Notes: generated by a model not told the origin, from the letters alone. A stretch of DNA of 16,267 bases from Deltaproteobacteria bacterium (GCA_016218905.1 JACRCS010000763.1:1-16267), one strand, 5' to 3'; positions 8,483 through 14,885 are shown, counted from the first letter of the stretch. Translations and numbers: made by a program.

Positions 8483-9811
8483 TCAGACGTCCTCGCCGTG
8501 CGGCAGGCGAATGGTCAACACCGCGCCCTCGGTCCCGTTCTGAAGGTGGATTTCTCCGCCCATCCCTTCGATCACCTTTCGGGAGTAAGCAAGCCCCAGG
8601 CCCGTGCCGTTCGTCTTCGTCGTGAAGAAGGGGGTGAAGACCTGCCCCGCGGCCTCAGGAGTCAGTCCCCCGCCCGTGTCCTCGATGGCGATGGAGACCA
8701 GCCGCCCGACTTCTCCCACGCGGACCGTCAAGGTTCCGCCGGCACCCATGGCGTCGAGCGCGTTCCGGAGGCCGTTGACGATCACGCGGCGAAGCTTTTC
8801 ACGGTCGGCGAGGACGGACGCACCGTCTCCCGCCTCATTTTGCAGGACTCCCGGCCAGCCGGTCGCGGCCTCGGAGAGCGCGTCGTCGAGCACCGGGCCG
8901 ACCAGGACGGGCTCGAGATGGTAGGTTTCCTCGCGCGAGTACTGGAGCAGCGCGTCCACGATCCCTTCAATCCGGTCCGTCCCCTCGACGATGGCAGACA
9001 CATCCGGTTTCCCCGGATGCTCCGGCGAGAGCTTCTCGTCCAACCACTGTGCGTAGCCCTTGACGCCCCAGAGCGCGTTCCGGACTTCGTGCGCCAGTGT
9101 GGCGGTCATCTGTCCGATGAGCGAAAGGCGCTCACGACGGTCCATCTCGTCGCGAAGCGCGAGCAGGCGGAAGAGCATGCGGTCGAGCGCGATCCCTGCA
9201 CCCGTAAGGAGAGACACCACGATGCTGACCGTGAGCCAGAGTTGCCTCGCCTCGCGCCCGAGTCGCTCCGTCGCGCCGACGTGCAGCACCAGCCGAAGGG
9301 TTTCGGCCGACTGCCCGGACGCGAGAGGATAGTCGTACGCATACGCGGGCGTGCCCAGGCCCAACGTGATCCTTCGCAGCACGGGCCCGTCGCTGGGGAC
9401 GAGCGCGTCGGGTCCGCTCGGTGGGAGCCGGGTCCCGACGAGCTCGGGGTTCAGGTGGAAGCGAATCGTCCCGTCCCTTCCCGCCACCAGAGCATAGGCG
9501 ACGATACGGTCGGAGAGGATCTCGCGGAGCTCCTTGCCGCTCTTCCCGGTGCTGATTGCCTTCTCCACCGACGTCCCGAGCGCGAGCGCCGTCCTTTCGA
9601 TCGCCTGGTCTCCGAGCCGGCGGGCCGTGGTCGCGCTTCGCCAGGTGGCGAAGAGGACTGCAGCCGAAGAGAGCAGGAGAGCGGCGGCCAGGACGACGCG
9701 AACGGCCGCCAAGGAGCGCACTCTTCCCGGGTTCCGAGCGGAACCCCCTCGTCGCCGATGGAAGGAGCAAAGGAATCGGTGAGCGCCCGAGAACACGGGG
9801 CTCAGGATCAC
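8483..9811 (-). CDS. Membrane sensor histidine kinase (partner of the NtrC-type regulator)
   Basis: 442 residues from the GTG at 9811. TM1 lies at about 36-55, a periplasmic sensing region at about 57-188 and TM2 at about 190-212, then dimerisation/phosphoacceptor and ATPase domains. H-box LAHEVRNALWG carries H241; the usual Pro after HExRN is Ala here. N-box NGLRNALDAM (346-355), G1 DTGGGL (378-383), FTPFFTTK (392-399) and G2 GTGLGL (402-407) are all present, so it should be active. The periplasmic region has no motif I recognise. The start is uncertain: neither GTG 9811 nor GTG 9721 (just before TM1) has a good Shine-Dalgarno, and the later one would remove 30 Arg-rich residues. It is first gene of an apparent four-gene operon running kinase, regulator, secreted protein, barrel protein. 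Confidence 0.93.
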   Translation of the reverse strand: MILSPVFSGAHRFLCSFHRRRGGSARNPGRVRSLAAVRVVLAAALLLSSAAVLFATWRSATTARRLGDQAIERTALALGTSVEKAISTGKSGKELREILSDRIVAYALVAGRDGTIRFHLNPELVGTRLPPSGPDALVPSDGPVLRRITLGLGTPAYAYDYPLASGQSAETLRLVLHVGATERLGREARQLWLTVSIVVSLLTGAGIALDRMLFRLLALRDEMDRRERLSLIGQMTATLAHEVRNALWGVKGYAQWLDEKLSPEHPGKPDVSAIVEGTDRIEGIVDALLQYSREETYHLEPVLVGPVLDDALSEAATGWPGVLQNEAGDGASVLADREKLRRVIVNGLRNALDAMGAGGTLTVRVGEVGRLVSIAIEDTGGGLTPEAAGQVFTPFFTTKTNGTGLGLAYSRKVIEGMGGEIHLQNGTEGAVLTIRLPHGEDV

Positions 9812-9910
9812 TCGTCAGCGGCAGGAACTCAACGGAAATGTCGGTGGAGCCGGTGAGTCGAGAGCCGGAGGCTGAGTGCCCACGTTCGGCGAGGCTTCCG
9901 GCGCCCGTAA

Positions 9911-9955
9911 CGTGCAAGGTGGTCGTCGTGCACGCCCGTTGCACAACTTCTGCAC
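9911..9955. promoter_or_regulatory. Clustered TGCAC half-sites, possible enhancer for the NtrC-type regulator
   Basis: TGCAC occurs as direct repeats beginning at 9929, 9940 and 9951, exactly 11 bp (about one helical turn) apart. A further copy in inverted orientation (CGTGCA at 9911-9916) pairs with TGCACG at 9929-9934 across 12 bp. The array lies about 100-145 nt upstream of the kinase start, the distance expected for enhancer sites of sigma-54 activators. The half-site is similar to the TGCAC of enteric NtrC sites. Function is inferred. Confidence 0.4.
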
Positions 9956-10035
9956 TGCGCGGGAGGCGCTCGTCAGGGTCTTCGGGAGATGCTCCGGGAA
10001 CGCCGGAAGATGCGCAGGAAGTAGAGCCGCCCTCG

Positions 10036-10074
10036 GCTGGCGGCGAGCGGAGTTGCGCTCTGCCCACCGCCAGC
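10036..10074 (-). terminator. Two-part hairpin downstream of the FmdE-domain gene, terminator-like
   Basis: GCTGGCGG pairs with CCGCCAGC (8 bp) and, inside it, GAGCG pairs with CGCTC around a 6-nt loop. It begins about 60 nt past the FmdE-domain stop on the minus strand. No T run follows (CTCTACTTCC), so it could be a weak or Rho-assisted terminator, or an mRNA 3'-end stabiliser. Confidence 0.4.
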
Positions 10075-10132
10075 CCAGATCTCGCCGGCAGGCCCTGGCG
10101 AAGAGCGCGGCCTGTCGGCTCGTCCGCCTCGC

Positions 10133-10747
10133 TTACAGACGAGCCTCCAGCCTCTCGAAGCAGGGCTGGCAGACGATCCGGCCGTCGAACCGGCGCGTGC
10201 GGGACTCCATGGTCTTCTCGCCGCACGCCTCGCACGTTAGGCTGCACATGATCCGGGCTCGCGCGGGAGCCGGCGTCGAGACGGGCTGCTGGAGGAACCC
10301 TTCGCCGGGTTCAGCGTCCATGATGCGCCGGCCCCAGTCGGCCCTGGCGGCCGCGAGCTGCTCTTCCTCCGCGGGGGTCAGTCTGCCCGCGGCCCGCTTC
10401 TCCTGAAGGGCCGCCATCGTCTCCGTCGGCCGGCCCAGCTGCGCGGCGTCGAACACGAGCCGGAGGGCCTTCCCGTCACTTCGGCGGTAGAAGGTAAAGG
10501 CCGTCTTCCCGTAGTCCCGGTGGATCAGGTTCCCTTTGCCGAAGGTGCACCCGGTCAGGGCTTGAATCGCGTCGACCGCGCAGTTGTCGCACTCGACCAC
10601 GGCGACGATCTCCTCGTCGCCCGCGCGGCCGAACTCCCGAAGCGCGATCTCGCTCGCGCGGAGCCCGATCGCGAGTCCCGGGCACCAGTGGCCGTGGAAG
10701 TCCACGGCGCGTTGGATCTGCTCCTGTGTCAGGGTCGTGCCGGCCAT
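10133..10747 (-). CDS. FmdE-domain protein with C-terminal zinc ribbon
   Basis: 204 residues, no signal peptide, so cytoplasmic. The FmdE domain (about 1-150) shows the diagnostic FHGHWCPGLAIGLR (17-30), ECDNCAVDAIQ (52-62) and TGCTFGKGN (65-73), i.e. the conserved His/Cys set that binds metal in this family. It is followed by a linker and a zinc ribbon with C172-x2-C175 and C193-x2-C196 (C168 is also nearby). FmdE was named from formylmethanofuran dehydrogenase operons, but the domain is widespread in non-methanogens and often found near molybdenum/tungsten enzymes; its biochemical role is unsettled. Here it follows sorA and sorB by 54 nt with a good GGGAGGAG site, so it is probably the third gene of that operon. 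A role in supplying metal or cofactor to SorA is an inference from position. Confidence 0.9.
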   Translation of the reverse strand: MAGTTLTQEQIQRAVDFHGHWCPGLAIGLRASEIALREFGRAGDEEIVAVVECDNCAVDAIQALTGCTFGKGNLIHRDYGKTAFTFYRRSDGKALRLVFDAAQLGRPTETMAALQEKRAAGRLTPAEEEQLAAARADWGRRIMDAEPGEGFLQQPVSTPAPARARIMCSLTCEACGEKTMESRTRRFDGRIVCQPCFERLEARL

Positions 10748-10801
10748 CCTGTCTCCTCCCTTTGATCGCCTCCGCGCTATCGCGGGATTCCGTCTCGAGG
10801 G

Positions 10802-11089
10802 CTACGCCCCCGACTTCACTCCGTAATTCTCCGCAAGGTAGTCGGTAATCCTCTTCGACTCCTCGTCGGAGATGTTTGCCCCCATGGCCTTGATCATCTT
10901 TTCCACCGTCTTGCCCCACCCTGCCCGATCCAGGAACGGAGAGTTCATCTGGATGTAGTCGAGGCTGTGACAGACGACGCACTTGGCTGAGACGAGCTCC
11001 CTTCCCGGTCCTTCCTTCAGACGAAAGGGCGCGGCCTGCTGGGCGAATGCGGGAGCGGCGAAGAGGAGCAGAAACAGCGCTCTCCTCAT
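10802..11089 (-). CDS. sorB: Sulfite dehydrogenase cytochrome c subunit SorB
   Basis: 95 residues: a short Sec signal peptide (MRRALFLLLFAAPAFA, cleavage after residue 16) then one haem-c site, CVVCH at 37-41, followed by SLDYIQMNSPFLDR, a stretch typical of SorB-type class I cytochromes. Met48, Met65 and Met69 are candidates for the distal haem ligand. Periplasmic; it would accept electrons from SorA and pass them to other cytochromes. The start is set by AGGAGG (11096-11101, minus sense) 6 nt before ATG, overlapping the sorA stop codon, so translation of the two subunits is coupled. Confidence 0.9.
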   Translation of the reverse strand: MRRALFLLLFAAPAFAQQAAPFRLKEGPGRELVSAKCVVCHSLDYIQMNSPFLDRAGWGKTVEKMIKAMGANISDEESKRITDYLAENYGVKSGA

Positions 11090-11099
11090 GATCTACCTC

Positions 11100-12350
11100 C
11101 TAGGAGAGGACGACCCTCACCCGATGGATGAGGTTGTGATGATAACCCGAGGGGTTATGGATCAGCTCCGTGACCTGGGTCTGGCCGATGCGGTTCACGG
11201 CGCGCGCGGCGAGGGTGCACGAGCCGGCCCGGGGAAGCGTGACCTCACCGGACCACGGCCGGAACGAGAAGGGGCCGTAGTCCCTGCCGAGCTCGGCCGG
11301 CCGCCAGGTGGTGCCGCCGTCCTGCGAGAGCTCGACGCGGGAGATCCCCCGGCCGCCGTCCCAAGCGACGCCCCGCACGGTGACGGAACTCTCCGCCTCG
11401 AGCTTCTGTCCCTCAGTCGGATGGACGATCACGGAATTCACGACCATGTCCGCGATCGGAGTTGTCGTGTCGGTCTCCTGGGTCACGAACCGGTCCACCG
11501 TCGCGAAGGCGCCCTTCGGGATCCGGTAGGCAGGGTTCATCCAGAAGCCCTGGAACGGCTTCGCCGAGACCTCGAGCCGGACGAGATGCTTCACCCAGTA
11601 GGAGGAGATCCAGCCGGGCACGACCAGGCGCACGGGGGACCCGTTCCAGCGCGGGATGGGCTCTCCGTTCATCTCATAGGCGAGGAGGGTGTTCTCGTCG
11701 AGCGCCTTCCAGAGAGGAATGCTCTTGACGAAGTCGGGGACCTTCCCCGGGGCCGCGTCGGCTCCGTCGGCCGCCACCTCCACGGCCTCCTTCCTCACCC
11801 CTCCCCTGGCCAGCACGTCCTTCAGGCGCGCACCCTTCCAGCGCGCGTTTCCCATCGCGCCGTACGCCCACTGGACTCCGGGAACGTGGGGCCGGAACAA
11901 TCCCCGTCGGTTCCCCGCGCAGTAGCACACGGCCGGGACTTCCACGGCCTCGAAGCCTCGCTTCAACTCCGGCAACGAGAGCTCCAAGGGCCGCTCGAGC
12001 GCCTCGCCGGCGACCGTGAGCTTCCAGGAGGCGGGGTCGGGGTCGGGCACGGCCGGCAGGTGGTAGCGCACGAAGAACGCGTCGTTGGGCGTGAAGACCT
12101 CCTGGAAGTACGAGAGCGGCGTCTCGTAGTTGGGAGGACGGGCAGTCCTCCGGATGAGGGGGCGCTTGCCCGGGAGAACGTCGAGTACCCCGCCCTCTCG
12201 AGCCCCGGCGGGGAGCTCGGAAGCGCCCGCGTACTCGGGGAGCTCGGCAGCCGAGGAGTCGCCCGTCCGAAAGAGGGGCAGGACCGGCCCCGCGCCGAGG
12301 GCAGCCAGGCCGGCCAGGGTACCTCTCAGTACTTCCCTGCGTGTCTGCAT
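11100..12350 (-). CDS. sorA: Sulfite dehydrogenase molybdopterin subunit SorA
   Basis: 416 residues, sulfite-oxidase family. The N-terminal TRREVLRG twin-arginine motif with a hydrophobic stretch predicts folded export through Tat to the periplasm. The molybdopterin domain (about 75-290) contains the cysteine loop VCYCAGNRRG, where C144 is the expected Mo ligand, then GVQWAYGAMGNARWKGARL (158-176) and an SPVRLVVPGWISSYWVKHL segment. The C-terminal immunoglobulin-like dimerisation domain (about 295-416) has GVAWDGGRGISRVELSQDGG and ends near HHNLIHRVRVVLS. It oxidises sulfite to sulfate, releasing two electrons to SorB, encoded directly downstream. No haem b5 domain is present, consistent with the bacterial SorAB type. 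Substrate assignment rests on the sorB partner; other sulfite-oxidase-fold enzymes exist, but the pairing makes sulfite most likely. ATG is preceded by a G-rich GGGGGT site. Confidence 0.92.
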   Translation of the reverse strand: MQTRREVLRGTLAGLAALGAGPVLPLFRTGDSSAAELPEYAGASELPAGAREGGVLDVLPGKRPLIRRTARPPNYETPLSYFQEVFTPNDAFFVRYHLPAVPDPDPASWKLTVAGEALERPLELSLPELKRGFEAVEVPAVCYCAGNRRGLFRPHVPGVQWAYGAMGNARWKGARLKDVLARGGVRKEAVEVAADGADAAPGKVPDFVKSIPLWKALDENTLLAYEMNGEPIPRWNGSPVRLVVPGWISSYWVKHLVRLEVSAKPFQGFWMNPAYRIPKGAFATVDRFVTQETDTTTPIADMVVNSVIVHPTEGQKLEAESSVTVRGVAWDGGRGISRVELSQDGGTTWRPAELGRDYGPFSFRPWSGEVTLPRAGSCTLAARAVNRIGQTQVTELIHNPSGYHHNLIHRVRVVLS

Positions 12351-12378
12351 CTCGACCCCCTATGGTGTCAATTCAGGC

Positions 12379-12423
12379 CCTCGCGGCTCCTCCTCCGCGG
12401 TCGAAGACGGAGGAGTCGCGAGG
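12379..12423 (-). terminator. Strong hairpin between the aldolase and sorA genes
   Basis: CCTCGCG pairs with CGCGAGG and, after one mismatch, CTCCTCC pairs with GGAGGAG, leaving a 15-nt loop: 14 bp of GC-rich stem. It lies 33 nt past the aldolase stop and 29 nt before the sorA start. There is no T run (GCCTGAATTGAC follows on the minus strand), so it is either a U-poor terminator for the aldolase transcript or a structured sorA leader. It exposes no recognisable molybdenum-cofactor riboswitch. Confidence 0.5.
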
Positions 12424-12456
12424 AAGAGGCACGAGGAGAGTGCGGCGCGACCGCGC

Positions 12457-13731
12457 TCAGTCCTCGAAATTCCCCTCGACCCTCTCCTTCTCGCCGGCCG
12501 CGCGGCAGCGCTCGACGATCTTCTCGGGGGTCCACTGGCCGGGGTCTTCGACGCGCTGAGCCTTGGGGCCCAGGTCGTAGGAGTTCGCCTCCAGGATCGC
12601 GTCGATCGCGAGCGGGGCCGTGTCGGCGCTCCCGAAGACGTCGGTGATGAGCAGATAGGCGAAGTCCTCCACCGCGCGAATCATCCGCTCGCGTATCTCC
12701 GGCGGCTGACTCCAGAGCTTCGCTTCGAACGGCAGATTGAGCTTCTTGTAGTCGCCGAGCTTCCAGCCCTTCTCCGCGGCGTGCGAGACCATGCTCGCCC
12801 ACACGTCCTCCGCTGCGCCGCCCTGCGACCGCGCAAAGCTTCCGGTTTCGTCGCGAATGGCGTTGCCGTACTCGTTGACCTTCACGCCCCACGAGATCAT
12901 CTGCAGCGCCGTGGCGACGTTCGCCTTGGTGGTGCGGGTCTCCTGCCGGATCCGCCGGAGGCGCTCGAAGCTGTTGCCGGACGTGCCGTGCTGGGCCCCG
13001 GAGACCCGATACGGCTCCAGGGCGCGGTGGATCTCGGCCGTGAGCTCCACCCGGATTCCGGACTCACTCGCCTCGATCCCGTGGGTGGTCCCATTGTTGA
13101 GCGCGATCCAGTCCGGGAAGATCCCATGGGCGTTCAGCCCTCGGATCAGGAAGAGGGCCTCTTCCGGAGTCGACAGGCCGGCATCTCCCTTGATTTCGCC
13201 GACCTCCGTCTCTCGGCCGGCCCACCCCGGGACGAGCCTTCCGAGCTCGATGCTCGCCAGGAGGTTCTGGTCCTCGGGCATGTGGGAGGCGTCGATCGCG
13301 ACCGACGTGACGCCGGCGTCGAACATCGACGGGATCTCCCGCCTGGCCACCTCCACGTCCTTCTGCGTCTTGAGCGTGTAGTGGTCGGCGTGCACCGCCA
13401 CCGGGACCGTGATCCCGAGCTCGTTTGCCACGGCGTCGACGAAGGTCGCGAGATTCCAATAGTCGACCGCGCAGTACGTGCCCTCGGACTTGGCGATCTC
13501 GATGATGACCGCCGCGTTCGCCCGCTGGGCCGCCCGCAGGGTCCCATAGATGACGAAGCGGTTCCTGGCGTTCGCGGCCAGGGCGACGGCCCTGCCCTTG
13601 GCGAGCATCGCCCGGTCGACCGCCTTGCCGCTCACGATCAGGGCCCTGGAGTTGGGGAAGAGCTTCTTGACACTGGGAGGTCTGCCGGTCTGCAGAGCCC
13701 TCTCGAATTTCTGGGAGTCGAACACAGCCAT
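12457..13731 (-). CDS. Class II (metal-dependent) fructose-bisphosphate aldolase family protein, long form
   Basis: 424 residues. It is a TIM-barrel aldolase of the class II type: HADHYT (114-119) supplies catalytic D116 and metal ligand H117. TEVGEIKGD (175-183) with E178, NNGTTHG (212-218) with H217 and GAQHGTSG (246-253) with H248 complete the expected zinc and phosphate loops. The family usually reverses or performs aldol cleavage of fructose 1,6-bisphosphate or tagatose bisphosphate. This copy is longer than the common 285-360 residue enzymes: everything after about 290 (conserved-looking helical, KLNLPFEAKLW, VEDFAYLLITDVFGSADTA) extends beyond the core. The first loop is HADHY rather than the common HxDHC. 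The catalytic set is intact, so I expect activity, but the sugar phosphate is not certain. Good start: GGAGGATCCCC before ATG. A cupin gene lies 146 nt upstream on the same strand. Confidence 0.88.
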   Translation of the reverse strand: MAVFDSQKFERALQTGRPPSVKKLFPNSRALIVSGKAVDRAMLAKGRAVALAANARNRFVIYGTLRAAQRANAAVIIEIAKSEGTYCAVDYWNLATFVDAVANELGITVPVAVHADHYTLKTQKDVEVARREIPSMFDAGVTSVAIDASHMPEDQNLLASIELGRLVPGWAGRETEVGEIKGDAGLSTPEEALFLIRGLNAHGIFPDWIALNNGTTHGIEASESGIRVELTAEIHRALEPYRVSGAQHGTSGNSFERLRRIRQETRTTKANVATALQMISWGVKVNEYGNAIRDETGSFARSQGGAAEDVWASMVSHAAEKGWKLGDYKKLNLPFEAKLWSQPPEIRERMIRAVEDFAYLLITDVFGSADTAPLAIDAILEANSYDLGPKAQRVEDPGQWTPEKIVERCRAAGEKERVEGNFED

Positions 13732-13877
13732 GGGGATCCTCCTTTATCAGGCTGGACGGCAGGCGAAGACCGGGAGGACGAGAAGACTACAGGAAAGTGC
13801 CGGAAGGTCCAGAGGTCAGGGCCGCCCGATGCTCGGCGGGGTCCGGGAGCCCTCCCTCCTGCCCGGCGGGTCTGTCA

Positions 13878-14213
13878 CTACGGGGAGGCGATGACGAGGA
13901 TCTCCAGCGTCTCGCCGGAGTCGTTGGTCAGGGTATGGACCTCGCCCACGGGGATGTGGATGGCGTCGCCTTGCGCGACCGGCCTCTCCTGCTCCCCTAC
14001 CCTCATGCGCCCTCGCCCGCGGTAGACGAAGTAGATCTCCTCCACCGGGTCCCGATGGGCCTCGATGGTGCGGCCGGGCTCCACGATGGCGTGCGCCAGG
14101 AAACCGATGTGTCTCAGATCCCTCGGATCGAGGACCATCGTCGCCAGGGCGCCCTTGTGCGCCACGTAGGCCGTCTCTTTGACCTCTCTATCCGCAAGAT
14201 TTCGAACGAGCAC
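13878..14213 (-). CDS. Small cupin-domain protein
   Basis: 111 residues from the preferred GTG at 14213, a single-domain beta-barrel cupin. Motif 1 is PGRTIEAHRDPVEEIYFVYRG: H53 and E58/E59 are present, but the second His of the usual HxH is Asp. Motif 2 is GDAIHIPVGEVHTLTN with P88, G90, H93 and N97. Two or three metal ligands therefore remain, so it may bind a metal or act as a binding/regulatory protein; substrate unknown. An in-frame ATG at 14240 would add nine residues, but it falls in a repeat tract with no Shine-Dalgarno, whereas GTG 14213 has AGGAGG 6 nt upstream. It may be co-transcribed with the aldolase 146 nt downstream. Confidence 0.85.
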   Translation of the reverse strand: MLVRNLADREVKETAYVAHKGALATMVLDPRDLRHIGFLAHAIVEPGRTIEAHRDPVEEIYFVYRGRGRMRVGEQERPVAQGDAIHIPVGEVHTLTNDSGETLEILVIASP

Positions 14214-14219
14214 GTTCCC

Positions 14220-14225
14220 CCTCCT
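14220..14225 (-). promoter_or_regulatory. Ribosome binding site deciding the cupin start
   Basis: AGGAGG in minus-strand sense, 6 nt before GTG 14213, the same spacing as the site before sorB. It supports the shorter cupin start over the ATG at 14240. Confidence 0.75.
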
Positions 14226-14235
14226 CCCAAGGTGA

Positions 14236-14347
14236 GTCATCGGTCATCAGTTCTCAGTCATCAGTTTCCCAGAACCGAATCGCGAGAAGCGATAACCGAA
14301 CAACGATAAGATGTAACCGAATATGGGCCACCGACAACCGGAAACCG
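14236..14347. repeat. Degenerate 7-bp tandem repeat tract, about 16 units
   Basis: The stretch divides into 16 consecutive heptamers with no gaps: GTCATCG, GTCATCA, GTTCTCA, GTCATCA, GTTTCCC, AGAACCG, AATCGCG, AGAAGCG, ATAACCG, AACAACG, ATAAGAT, GTAACCG, AATATGG, GCCACCG, ACAACCG, GAAACCG. Ten end in CG and three in CA. AACCG recurs at 14273, 14294, 14315 and 14336, exactly 21 bp apart, and again at 14343. On the minus strand the unit reads CGGTTNN, grading into TGATGAC. The tract is much richer in A/T than its surroundings and fills nearly the whole gap between the thioesterase and cupin genes. Confidence 0.8.
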
Positions 14348-14365
14348 CCCGAGTCGTGCTCCACG

Positions 14366-14827
14366 TCACTCCCGGGGGAGGAAGGGCAAGAGCTCCTTCT
14401 TCCGGTACGCCAGGGCCTGGGCGAGCGCCACGAGCTCGCCGGTCTCGCGGGTGACGCGGACCTCGTACGTGGCGGTGCGCGGGGTGCGCGACTCCTCCTT
14501 CGCTTCCGCGGTGAGGCGATCGCCGGGCTTCGTCGCGCTGATGTAGGTGATGTTCACGTTGAGCGCCAGCGCCATGGTTCCGTGGGAGTTGCACGCGGTC
14601 TCGAAAGCCGTGTCGATGAGGCTGAAGACTGCTCCACCGTGGCCGATCCCGAAGAAATTCACCATGTCCTCGCCCAGGACCATCTCCACCCGGGAGAAGC
14701 CGGGCGCCACCTCGAGGCAGCGCATCCCGAGCTTACGGGCGTACGGCTCGTCATCGCAGGCGTCTCGCACCGCGGCCGTGGTCGCGGCGGCTCCCCATCC
14801 CGTCCGAAAGGCCGTTCCGTCGCTCAT
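14366..14827 (-). CDS. PaaI-type hotdog-fold thioesterase
   Basis: 153 residues, a single hotdog domain of the usual size for this family. The signature FGIGHGGAVFSLIDTAF (59-75) matches the PaaI/YdiI pattern in which HGG and the downstream Asp (D72) lie around the active site on the hotdog helix. The C-terminal strands (LNVNITYISATKPGDRLTAEA, TATYEVRVT, LVALAQALAYRK) complete the fold. It would hydrolyse a CoA thioester in the cytoplasm, perhaps an aryl- or acyl-CoA; the substrate cannot be told. No phenylacetate genes are near. The start ATG has only a weak purine-rich GAGAG site. Gene spacing to yqeC (129 nt, with hairpins) suggests a separate transcript. Confidence 0.88.
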   Translation of the reverse strand: MSDGTAFRTGWGAAATTAAVRDACDDEPYARKLGMRCLEVAPGFSRVEMVLGEDMVNFFGIGHGGAVFSLIDTAFETACNSHGTMALALNVNITYISATKPGDRLTAEAKEESRTPRTATYEVRVTRETGELVALAQALAYRKKELLPFLPRE

Positions 14828-14846
14828 CTTGCGCTCTCTTTCTCTT

Positions 14847-14885
14847 CGGACCGTTCCCGGTCCGACCGCTTGCCGCCCGAGCGGC
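14847..14885. terminator. Pair of hairpins between yqeC and the thioesterase gene
   Basis: CGGACCG-TTCC-CGGTCCG (14847-14864) is a perfect 7-bp stem with a 4-nt loop (GGAA, a GNRA-type loop, in minus-strand sense). GCCGC-CCGA-GCGGC (14872-14885) is a second 5-bp stem. They lie about 70-110 nt past the yqeC stop and just before the thioesterase start. Neither is followed by a T run on the minus strand (AAGAGAAAG follows), so they may end yqeC transcription weakly or form the thioesterase leader. Confidence 0.4.

Larger units (their letters stand above)
9812..10132. other. Intergenic region between FmdE-domain gene and kinase operon (321 nt)
   Basis: No gene-like reading frame that I can support. 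It holds, from the FmdE side, a long two-part hairpin (10036-10074) and, nearer the kinase, TGCAC repeats (9911-9955). I looked for a -24/-12 promoter reading toward the kinase. The best is GGGCACTCAGCCTCCG in minus-strand sense, around 9866-9882; it has the GGCAC half but not the TTGC half, so I do not call a promoter. Confidence 0.6.

Noticed and set aside
8474..9856. A 460-codon open frame on the plus strand
   Set aside because: Antisense to the sensor kinase, which has all catalytic boxes. Composition is that of a GC-rich shadow frame.
9928..9943. GTGCACGCCCGTTGCA, resembling a sigma-54 -24/-12 promoter on the plus strand
   Set aside because: The -24 element has TG instead of the invariant GG, and no plus-strand gene lies downstream. 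The similarity is explained by the TGCAC repeats.
12351..12456. Molybdenum-cofactor riboswitch upstream of sorA
   Set aside because: The only structure seen is one simple long hairpin; the gap is too short and shows no multi-stem architecture or conserved loop sequence that I can recognise.
12130..14025. A 631-codon open frame on the plus strand
   Set aside because: It runs antisense across sorA and the aldolase, both of which have intact family motifs; the translation is Arg/Gly/Pro/Asp-rich with no domain. High GC content makes such antisense frames common.
14214..14240. Longer cupin start at ATG 14240
   Set aside because: The nine added residues come from the repeat tract and a Shine-Dalgarno sequence; AGGAGG 6 nt before GTG 14213 is a better initiation signal.
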